This document shows, one piece after another, positions 22,430-29,322 of a DNA stretch of 34,434 bases. The notes below the pieces were generated by a model that was given only the letters and a program-made list of their open reading frames with translations, did not search any database and was not told the DNA's origin. The position numbers and the translations under genes are program-made. How positions within the stretch are numbered: the stretch's first letter is position 1; each line of letters begins with the position of its first letter. The stretch is from assembly GCA_016199935.1 (NCBI GenBank), contig JACQFS010000119.1, positions 1-34,434 on the forward strand. The letters are read 5' to 3'. The DNA comes from Verrucomicrobiota bacterium (lineage in GTDB: Bacteria; Verrucomicrobiota; Verrucomicrobiia; Limisphaerales; JACQFS01).

Positions 22430-23605
22430 ATGAAACTGACTCCAATGAAAACGAAACTCCACCTCCTCGCCTCCGCCGCCTTGCTCGCGGCTGCCCTCTG
22501 CCTGCCGGCATTGCCCGCGTCGGCCGCGCAACCAGTCCAGCCCATCGCGGCCAAACTCCAGCCGTTCGTTGACAGCCACACGCTCGCCGGCGCGGTGACA
22601 CTCGTGGCGAACAAGGACAAGGTGCTCGACCTCGAAGCCGTCGGCTTCATGGACGTGGCCGCGAAGAAGAAGATGCGCACCGACTGCCTGTTCTGGATCG
22701 CGTCGCAGTCGAAGCCCATCACCGCGTGCGCGCTGATGATCCTCGTGGACGAGGGCAAGGTGAACGTGAACGACCCGGTGGAAAAATATCTGCCCGAGTT
22801 CAAGGGCCAGATGGTCGCGGTGGAGCAGGACGCCGAGCACGTGCTGTTGAAGAAGCCGAGGCACCCGATCCTTGTGCGCAACATTCTCAGCCACACGAGC
22901 GGCCTGCCTTTCAAAACGGCGATCGAGGAGCCGACGCTCGACTTGTTCCCGCTCGCGCTGCGCGTGCGCAGCTACGCGATGACGCCGCTCCAGTTCGAGC
23001 CGGACAGCAAGTATCAATACAGCAACGCCGGCATCAACACCGCCGGCCGCATCATCGAAGTGGTGAGCGGGATGCCGTATGAAAAGTTTCTGGAGACGCG
23101 CATCTTCAACCCGCTCGGCATGAAGGACACGACCTTCTGGCCGACGAAGTCGCAAATCCGCCGGCTCGCGAAAGCCTACAAGCCCAACGCCAAGAAGGAC
23201 GGCCTCGAGGAAGTGCCCATCGGCCAGCTTCATTACCCACTCAACGACCCGATGCGCCAGCCGATGCCCGCGGGCGGACTGTTTTCGACGGCGAAGGACC
23301 TTTCGCTTTTCTACCGCATGATCGCCAACGGCGGCGCGTTCAACGGCCAGCGCATTCTTTCCGAGGAAGCGTTGAGGCAGATGACCTCCAAGCAGACGGG
23401 CGAGCTCAATACCGATTACGGTTTCGGTATGAAAGTGGGCAAGACCATCGGCCACGGCGGCGCGTATGGCACGAACTCGTCGTGGGACCCCGAGCACGGG
23501 CTGATCACAATCTACCTCATCCAGCACGCGGGCTTCGGGCCGGAGGGCAAGACGATCCTCCCGGCATTCGTGAAGGCGGCGACCGATCTGTTCGGCGCGC
23601 GATAA
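22430..23605 (+). CDS. Exported serine hydrolase, class C beta-lactamase/esterase family
   Basis: A 391-residue protein with a signal peptide (residues ~7-33, LHLLASAALLAAALCLPALP then ASAAQ). A second ATG at 22445 is an equally good start. The beta-lactamase/transpeptidase fold is marked by S92-Q-S-K95 (SxxK nucleophile motif, in WIASQSKPIT), Y197-S-N199 (YxN, in YQYSNAG) and GHGGAYGT near residue 344 (the HxG counterpart of KTG). Other family blocks are LVRNILSHTSGLP, IFNPLGMKDTTFWP and PAGGLFSTAKDLSLFY. Members include esterases, D-aminopeptidases and beta-lactamases; in this cluster an esterase acting on an exported substrate seems more likely than antibiotic resistance (inference). It lies 43 nt downstream of DUF1501 on the same strand. 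Confidence 0.9.
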   Translation: MKLTPMKTKLHLLASAALLAAALCLPALPASAAQPVQPIAAKLQPFVDSHTLAGAVTLVANKDKVLDLEAVGFMDVAAKKKMRTDCLFWIASQSKPITACALMILVDEGKVNVNDPVEKYLPEFKGQMVAVEQDAEHVLLKKPRHPILVRNILSHTSGLPFKTAIEEPTLDLFPLALRVRSYAMTPLQFEPDSKYQYSNAGINTAGRIIEVVSGMPYEKFLETRIFNPLGMKDTTFWPTKSQIRRLAKAYKPNAKKDGLEEVPIGQLHYPLNDPMRQPMPAGGLFSTAKDLSLFYRMIANGGAFNGQRILSEEALRQMTSKQTGELNTDYGFGMKVGKTIGHGGAYGTNSSWDPEHGLITIYLIQHAGFGPEGKTILPAFVKAATDLFGAR

Positions 23606-23651
23606 ACAACGACCAACATAGCACGGCAAACTTTCAGAAAACAAAACGACC

Positions 23652-24606
23652 ATGAACTCACGCGAACTCCCCCAACCTCACCGCCGCCTCGTCACCTTGC
23701 GTGCATTGACCGCACTCGTCGCGGTTACCGCGACCCTCACGTGCGGCAACCTGTTCGCTCAAGTGGACGGCCAGGCAAAGAACGCGAACGCCGCGAAGCC
23801 CGCTGCCAAGCCGTTCACGTTGCCCGCGGGCATCCGCATGGAGAAGGACATCTCTTACATCCCCGACGGCGATGAGGCGCAGAAGCTCGACCTTTATCTC
23901 CCGGAGCAGCCGTCGGACAAACCGCTCCCGCTCATCGTCCACATCCACGGCGGCGGCTGGCGCGGCGGGAGCAAATTTCCCTGCCCCGTGGCGATGATGG
24001 TGCTCAAGGGCTACGCCGTCGCGAGCGTCGAGTATCGCTTCAGCCAGAAGGCGATTTTCCCCGCGCAGATTCAGGATTGCCAGGCCGCCATCCGCTGGCT
24101 CCGTGCCCGTGCGAAGCAATACAACTTCGATCCCGAGCGCGTCGGCGCCGTCGGCAGTTCGGCGGGCGGGCACTTGTCCGCGCTCGTCGGCACGTCGGGC
24201 GGGAAGAAGGCCTTCGCGCCCATCGGCGGACATGAGGAACAGTCCGACCGCGTTCAAGCCGTGTGCGATTACTTCGGGCCGGCCGATTTCACGACCGTCG
24301 TGCAGCAGGCCGACGCCGACAAGAACGTGCGGAACATTTTCAAGTTCAATACGCCCGCCGATCCCTACTCGTGCCTGACCGGCGCGGACCTCTCGGACAA
24401 ATCAAAGAGCGACGCAAAAAGGCGTCGAGGCGTGGTTGCAAAAACTTCCCGGCTCGGGTCACGGCGGCCCGGCGTTCAACAAACCGCCGCTCACGAAGCT
24501 CATCCAGAACTTTTTCGACAAACACCTCAAGGGTGCGGACGTGAAGCTCGCGCTCGTGCCGGAAGCGGAACTCGCCATCGAGCCGCCAAAGCCGGCGGCG
24601 AAATGA
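23652..24606 (+). pseudogene. Exported alpha/beta hydrolase (BD-FAE/carboxylesterase type), internally deleted
   Basis: From the ATG at 23652 the first frame encodes a signal peptide (LRALTALVAVTATLTCGNLF) and the N-terminal two thirds of an esterase: oxyanion HGGGW at 99-103, and the nucleophile elbow G168-S-S170-A-G172 in VGAVGSSAGGHLSALVG. After SDKSKSDA (~24417) the family sequence resumes only in another frame, 24418-24606: KGVEAWLQKLPGSGHGGPAF with the catalytic His, then FFDKHLKGADVKLALVPEAE. The expected segment with the catalytic Asp (the PPFLILHG-D type block) is absent. Ser-to-His spacing is ~100 residues where relatives have some 35-40 more, so I infer a deletion of roughly 110-125 bp (not a multiple of 3). 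The original stop, 24604-24606, still overlaps the next ATG. The damaged first frame runs into the next gene. Confidence 0.8.
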
Positions 24607-26003
24607 CCCGGGACCGCGTGAATCCCATGAGCACTCACCGACCGGCTTCGCTCGTCATCACTTTCGCCGTCAGCATGACGGTGCTTCTGTTCGCCCGCCG
24701 CGGAGAGACTGCCGACGAACCAACGCCCCGCGCTCGCCGCGCAGCCGCCGCGGCTGCCGGGGCCACGAACGCGCCCGCCGCCTCGAACCCGCCGCGCACC
24801 CGCCGTGCCTCCGCGACGAACGCAACTCCACCGGTTCCAGTTTCCACCGCGCCCGCGAAGCCGCTGACTGTCGGGCCGGAGGAACTCGTGGACTTCACCG
24901 ACCCGACCTACGGTTCGAAAATCCGCCAGCTCCGCAAGGACGACGGGCACGAGCACAACTTTTACTATTATCGCAATCCGTGGAACGCCGATGGCAGCTA
25001 CCTGCTCGGCGTCCAATCCGACCTCCAGCAGAAGAACTGGCATGTCGTGCTCCACGACGGCGACGGAAAATTCATCAAGGACCTTTTCACGATCGACCGA
25101 TACGACTGGCGACTTTGCTGGGACGGCAAAGACCCGGACATCCTTTACACGTGGAAGGGCAGCGATCTGTTCCGCTTCCATGTGAAGGACGGCAAGGCGG
25201 AGCTGATGAAATCATTCAAACCGCTCTCGCTGATGACCAGCGGCCCGTCGGTGAACCAAACGGGTGACCGCATCCTCGTCGCGACTTCGGACAAGACCTT
25301 CCGCTCGTATCATCTGCCGGACCTGAGCGACGAGCGCACCTTCCAACCGCAGATACCCAAGGGGGCGGTGATGATCGGCTGGGACAAGCCGCGCTTCACC
25401 GGCTACGGCAACACGATTGATGTCGCGTTCCATTCGCAGGACATGAAGACGCAGGGCGTGCTCGTGTATGACGACACGGGGAAGCTCGTGCATCGCCTCG
25501 ACGGCTTTGGCGGCGGTGGCCACTGCGCGTTCTCGCCGGATGGGCACGTCGCGTATTTTTTCATGCCCAACTATCCGCGCACCGACGGCAAGGACTCGCT
25601 CGACATCCACGTCGCGAAGCTGGACGGCAGTGAAGATCGCGTCGTGTTCAGCGTGCCGCGCGCGCAGGCGGCGCAGGTGCAGAACCTGCATCTCTCCTGG
25701 CCCGCGAAAGTGAACGGCTGGTTCCTCGCGTCGTTCTTTCATTTTCCGAACTCAACGCAGCCCGCCTACGCGCCGCTGTTCGATGAGATTCTGCAAATCA
25801 ATCTTGACGGCAAATTCAAATACCTCGCTCGCAGCGGGGCGAACTATTCTCGTGGCGCAGGCCGCGGCACGAGCACGGATATGTTCTGGGCGATGCCGCT
25901 CGCCGCGCCGCAGGCGGACGGGAAGCGGATCAGCTTCAACAGCAATCGTTCCGGCACGATTGATCAGTTCATTCTCTACGTGGATGGCGCGCCGAAGCGG
26001 TGA
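24603..26003 (+). CDS. Exported beta-propeller protein (PD40/oligogalacturonate-lyase-like)
   Basis: A 466-residue protein when started at the ATG at 24603, which forms an ATGA overlap with the stop of the original esterase frame. An ATG at 24627 (MSTHRPASLVITFAVSMTVL) gives a better-shaped signal peptide and is the main alternative. A ~65-residue Ala/Pro/Thr-rich linker follows. From ~residue 95 the chain consists of repeated beta-blade units: DFTDPTYGSKIRQLRKDDGH, FYYYRNPWNADGSYLLGVQS, RYDWRLCWDGKDPDILYTWK, GSDLFRFHVKDG, GGGGHCAFSPDGHVAYFF, SLDIHVAKLDGSEDRVVFSV, and ISFNSNRSGTIDQFILYVD at the end. This is the TolB/PD40-type propeller, which includes oligogalacturonate lyases. No specific catalytic residues could be confirmed, so binding or lyase activity stays open. 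Confidence 0.78.
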   Translation: MTRDRVNPMSTHRPASLVITFAVSMTVLLFARRGETADEPTPRARRAAAAAAGATNAPAASNPPRTRRASATNATPPVPVSTAPAKPLTVGPEELVDFTDPTYGSKIRQLRKDDGHEHNFYYYRNPWNADGSYLLGVQSDLQQKNWHVVLHDGDGKFIKDLFTIDRYDWRLCWDGKDPDILYTWKGSDLFRFHVKDGKAELMKSFKPLSLMTSGPSVNQTGDRILVATSDKTFRSYHLPDLSDERTFQPQIPKGAVMIGWDKPRFTGYGNTIDVAFHSQDMKTQGVLVYDDTGKLVHRLDGFGGGGHCAFSPDGHVAYFFMPNYPRTDGKDSLDIHVAKLDGSEDRVVFSVPRAQAAQVQNLHLSWPAKVNGWFLASFFHFPNSTQPAYAPLFDEILQINLDGKFKYLARSGANYSRGAGRGTSTDMFWAMPLAAPQADGKRISFNSNRSGTIDQFILYVDGAPKR

Positions 26004-26052
26004 ACGTCGCCGCTTTACTTGTTTCCCCAACCTCGGCCACCTTCGCGGCAGC

Positions 26053-28284
26053 ATGAGAACATTTCTTCTCGCCGTCATCGTGGCCGCGACTTTTTTTCCC
26101 GCCGCTGCCGCTGAACACACGCGCGCCGAAGTCATCGTCTACGGCGGCACGCCCGCGGGCGTGATGGCGGCGGTCGCCGCCGCGCGTCAGGGGCACACGG
26201 TCGCGCTCGTGGACCTCAACAACCACATCGGTGGCGTGGTGAGCGGCGGGCTCGTGGCGAGCGACATGGGCGACCGCAAGACCGTCGGTGGACTCGCGGA
26301 TGATTTCTTCAAGCGCATCGTGAAATTTTACGCGGACAAATACGGCGCAGCCTCGAAGGAGTTCAACGCCTGCCGCAACGGCGCGACGTTCGAGCCGCAC
26401 GTCGCCGAACTCATCTTCGACCAGATGCTCAAGGAGCAGCCGCGCGTGACCGTTTGGAAAAACTGCCGCTACCGCTCCGTGTTGCCCGAGACGGATCGCG
26501 CGGTGTCCGGCAATCGCATCACGGCGCTCATCGTGGACGACGTGGCGGCGAAGACCACGCGCACCTTCACCGGCGAGGTGTTCATTGACGCGAGCTACGA
26601 GGGCGACCTGATGGCCGGCGCGCACGTGCCGTATCGCGTCGGACGCGAGGCGCGCGCCGAGTTCGGCGAATATCTCGCGGGCGTCAGCATGGGGCCGAAG
26701 GAGCAGCGCGGCCTCGGCGACCAGCGCACGATGGCTTACAACTATCGCGTCACCGTCACGTCGAACACCGCCAACCGCGTGCTCTTTCCCAAGCCCGAGC
26801 ATTACGACCCGACGCCCTTTCTCGCGACGCACGGCAAGCGCATCAAGGAAGGCCGCGCGACGGGCTTCGGCAGTTTTTTCACGACCGTGGACAAGGCGCA
26901 TCCCGGCGGCAAATACGACGCGAACTGGTTCGACTGGCCGGGCAACAGCGAAGGCTACGCCGACGGAAATTGGGAAACACGCGACCGGATCGCGGCCAGC
27001 ATCCGCGACCGCGCGTTGAGCATGCTCCACTATTTGCAGAATGACCCCGAACTGCCCGAAGCCTTCCGCACCGAAGCGCGCACGTGGGGTTTGCCGGCGG
27101 ATGAATTCGCCGACAGTGGCCACTTTCCCTTCCAGCTCTACGTCCGCGAGGCGCGGCGGATGGTCGGCCGCCACGTGTTGCGCGAAGACGACCTCACGCA
27201 GAATCGCTGGAAGGCCGACGGCATCGCGACGGGCAGCTACGGCGTGGATTGTCACACGATCCAGTTTCTCCGCGAGGGCGACCGCCTCGTGCCCGAGCAC
27301 ACGCGGCACGTCGCGCTGAACAACTACGACATCCCCTACGCGAGCCTCGTGCCGCCGGACGTGGAGAATCTCCTCGTGCCCGTTTGCCTCTCCGCGACGC
27401 ACGTCGCCTACTGCTCGCTGCGGATGGAACCGGTGTTCATGATGCTCGGCCACGCCGCCGGCGACGCCGCGCATCTCGCGCTCACGAAGAAGACGAGCGT
27501 GCAAAAGGTGGACGCGCAGAAACTCCGTGGCCTCTTGCTCAAGGAAGGCGCGGTGCTCGACGCCGGTTATCAGCCGCAGGTGAGGATTTCCGTGACGCCC
27601 GCGCATCCGAAAGTGGGCGAGCACACGGTCATCAAAGTCGTTGCCGGCGCGTTGAAAGATCCGCTCAAGCAAATCGTGTGGGACTTCGACGGCACCGGAA
27701 AAGTTTCCGGCGAAGGCGAGCGCATCGTGCACGCCTTCGACCTCGACAAGATTTACAACGTCAGCGGGCTCGTCACCGACGCCGCGGGACGCCGCCGGCT
27801 CCTGACGACTGAAGTTGCCGTCGGTGCCGCGACCGCGCGCGACGTGACGGTGGATGATTTCGACGCCGACCTCGCCGGTCGCTGGGACGGCGCATTTCCC
27901 GAATTGGTCGCCGGCCTGCCGCTGCGTTACTCGGATGTTTTCCTCGGCCCCGGAGTCCATCGCGACGTGGCGCGCAAGGGCAAAACCTCGCCCGCGCGCG
28001 CCCGCTTTCAGCCGACCCTTCCGCGCGCGGGCCGCTACCAGGTGTGCATCGGATTCCGGCCGGCGAAAAATCAGGCGACGAATGTCCCCATCACGATTCG
28101 CCACGCGGGCGGCACCGCGAAGCTCACGTTGAACGAACGCAAAGAAACCACGCCGTTCAACTTCGTCCCCGTCGGCGAGTTTCAATTCAAGACGGGCGAC
28201 TCCGGCTTCGTGGAAATTTCCAACGGCAAGGCCGACGGCCGTGTCGTCGTGGACGGCGCGCGCTGGGTGTGGCTGGGTGAGTGA
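26053..28284 (+). CDS. Exported FAD-dependent oxidoreductase with golvesin-like C-terminal domain
   Basis: A 743-residue protein; the ATG at 26053 opens a signal peptide (MRTFLLAVIVAATFFPAAAA). The upstream frame is a shadow of the propeller gene. The FAD-binding Rossmann segment is EVIVYGGTPAGVMAAVAAAR (~residues 26-45), followed by NNHIGGVVSGGL and, further on, TFTGEVFIDASYEGDLMAGA, QLYVREARRMVGRHVL, NNYDIPYASLVPP and RMEPVFMMLGHAAGDAAHLA, all typical of the FAD_oxidored family. Residues ~515-600 form a PKD-like linker (IVWDFDGTGKVSGEGERIVH). The last ~130 residues match a golvesin C-terminal-like domain: GRWDGAFPELVAGLPLRYSD, LPRAGRYQVCIGFRPAKN, FNFVPVGEFQFKTGDSGFVE and GRVVVDGARWV. In related genomes such proteins sit in polysaccharide-use loci. 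Substrate unknown. Confidence 0.88.
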   Translation: MRTFLLAVIVAATFFPAAAAEHTRAEVIVYGGTPAGVMAAVAAARQGHTVALVDLNNHIGGVVSGGLVASDMGDRKTVGGLADDFFKRIVKFYADKYGAASKEFNACRNGATFEPHVAELIFDQMLKEQPRVTVWKNCRYRSVLPETDRAVSGNRITALIVDDVAAKTTRTFTGEVFIDASYEGDLMAGAHVPYRVGREARAEFGEYLAGVSMGPKEQRGLGDQRTMAYNYRVTVTSNTANRVLFPKPEHYDPTPFLATHGKRIKEGRATGFGSFFTTVDKAHPGGKYDANWFDWPGNSEGYADGNWETRDRIAASIRDRALSMLHYLQNDPELPEAFRTEARTWGLPADEFADSGHFPFQLYVREARRMVGRHVLREDDLTQNRWKADGIATGSYGVDCHTIQFLREGDRLVPEHTRHVALNNYDIPYASLVPPDVENLLVPVCLSATHVAYCSLRMEPVFMMLGHAAGDAAHLALTKKTSVQKVDAQKLRGLLLKEGAVLDAGYQPQVRISVTPAHPKVGEHTVIKVVAGALKDPLKQIVWDFDGTGKVSGEGERIVHAFDLDKIYNVSGLVTDAAGRRRLLTTEVAVGAATARDVTVDDFDADLAGRWDGAFPELVAGLPLRYSDVFLGPGVHRDVARKGKTSPARARFQPTLPRAGRYQVCIGFRPAKNQATNVPITIRHAGGTAKLTLNERKETTPFNFVPVGEFQFKTGDSGFVEISNGKADGRVVVDGARWVWLGE

Positions 28285-28291
28285 GCCATCG

Positions 28292-28337
28292 CCCGGGAGC
28301 GCCGGCATCCTGCCGGCGGGATGCCGGCGCTCCCGGG
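28292..28337. terminator. Perfect 19-bp hairpin between oxidoreductase and ALDH-like genes
   Basis: CCCGGGAGCGCCGGCATCC (28292-28310), loop TGCCGGCG, GGATGCCGGCGCTCCCGGG (28319-28337): a perfect 19-bp stem. It starts 7 nt after the oxidoreductase stop. It has no T-run, so it may be a repeat element with a terminator or 3'-end-protecting effect. It marks the likely end of the exported-protein series. Confidence 0.6.
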
Positions 28338-28370
28338 GCGACACCTCGCGATGCAACCATCACGCCCCGG

Positions 28371-28398
28371 CTTTGAACTTTGAACTTTGAACTTTGAA
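28371..28398 (+). repeat. Four tandem copies of CTTTGAA
   Basis: Four perfect 7-bp units (28371-28377, 28378-28384, 28385-28391, 28392-28398). The third and fourth units overlap the TTGAAC used as -35 candidate for the ALDH-like gene, so copy number would change promoter surroundings but not the core spacing. Confidence 0.85.
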
Positions 28399-28421
28399 CT
28401 CCCCTTCCTAGTGTTCGCGCC
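28387..28421 (+). promoter_or_regulatory. Putative leaderless promoter of the ALDH-like gene
   Basis: TTGAAC (28387-28392) and TAGTGT (28409-28414) with a 16-nt spacer. The -10 box ends 7 nt before the ATG at 28422, as at 6264 and 9096. No Shine-Dalgarno sequence is present. Confidence 0.45.
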
Positions 28422-29294
28422 ATGTCCTCACGCCTTGATGTCCGCAAGACCTACAAGCTCTACGTGGGCGGAAAATTCATCCGCAGCGAGAGCGGCAAAT
28501 CCCTCACCGCCCACGGCCCCGACGGCGCGGCGCTCGACAATTACGCGTGGGCCTCGCGCAAGGATTTCCGCGACGCCGTCGTCGCCGCGCGCACGGCGCA
28601 CGAGGGCTGGGCCAAGGCCAGCGCCTACAACCGCGGCCAGATTCTTTATCGCGCCGCGGAGATGCTCGAAGGCCGGCACGAGGACCTCGCGCGCGAGGTG
28701 AGCCGCTCGCACGGCGTGACGATGGACAAGGCGCGCAGCGGCGTCGCGACGGTGATTGACCGCCTCGTCCACTTCGCGGGCTGGACCGACAAATATCAGC
28801 AGGTCTTCGGCAGCGTAAATCCAGTCGCCTCGCCGCACTTCAACTTCACCACGCCCGAGCCGATGGGCGTCGTCGTCATCCTCGCGCCCGACGTGCCCGT
28901 GATGCTCCCGATGATTTCGCTGCTCGCGCCTGTAATCCTCAGCGGCAACGCGGCCATCGTCATTCCGTCCGAGCGCGCGCCGCTGCCGGCGCTGACCTTT
29001 GGAGAAATTTTGGCGACGAGCGACCTGCCCGGCGGCGTGGTGAACATCCTCACCGGCAAACGCGACGAACTCGCGCCGCACCTCGCGACGCACATGGACG
29101 TGAACGCCATCGTGGACGGCGCGGGCATTCCCGAACTCAGCGCGAAACTTCGCGCCGGCGTGGCGACGAATCTCAAGCGCTACGTGAATCGCTCGCTCGC
29201 CGAGGAGGAATGGTTCACCGCCAAGGCCGAGGACCCGTATTGGATTCTCGACACGATCGAGTTCAAGACCGCGTGGCACCCGATCGGAGTGTGA
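28422..29294 (+). CDS. Short aldehyde-dehydrogenase-like protein without catalytic domain
   Basis: A 290-residue protein, against ~480-500 for a normal aldehyde dehydrogenase. It begins MSSRLDVRKTYKLYVGGKFI and contains ASRKDFRDAVVAARTAHEGW, NRGQILYRAAEMLEG, HFNFTTPEPMGVVVILAPDV and NAAIVIPSERAPLPALTFGE, then ATSDLPGGVVNILTGKRDEL. These are the cofactor-binding half of the fold. The chain ends EFKTAWHPIGV, before the catalytic Cys region. I recall short homologues with the same KTxWHPxG ending next to a full-length aldehyde dehydrogenase and deoC in Actinobacteria, so this is probably a natural short form rather than a fresh truncation. Here no full-length partner is adjacent. No signal peptide, so cytoplasmic, unlike the genes before it. 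It converges with the ankyrin gene, with 28 nt between stops. Confidence 0.85.
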   Translation: MSSRLDVRKTYKLYVGGKFIRSESGKSLTAHGPDGAALDNYAWASRKDFRDAVVAARTAHEGWAKASAYNRGQILYRAAEMLEGRHEDLAREVSRSHGVTMDKARSGVATVIDRLVHFAGWTDKYQQVFGSVNPVASPHFNFTTPEPMGVVVILAPDVPVMLPMISLLAPVILSGNAAIVIPSERAPLPALTFGEILATSDLPGGVVNILTGKRDELAPHLATHMDVNAIVDGAGIPELSAKLRAGVATNLKRYVNRSLAEEEWFTAKAEDPYWILDTIEFKTAWHPIGV

Positions 29295-29322
29295 GGGGCG
29301 GCGGCTGGACGCGTGGAATAAC

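Noticed and set aside
22430-23605. Antibiotic-resistance beta-lactamase
   Set aside because: The SxxK, YxN and HGG motifs are shared with many esterases and peptidases, and the neighbourhood is catabolic. Resistance cannot be claimed.
23652-26003. A genuine esterase-propeller fusion protein
   Set aside because: The esterase's own C-terminal sequence and stop are preserved in another frame, overlapping the propeller gene's start; the fusion is a by-product of a deletion.
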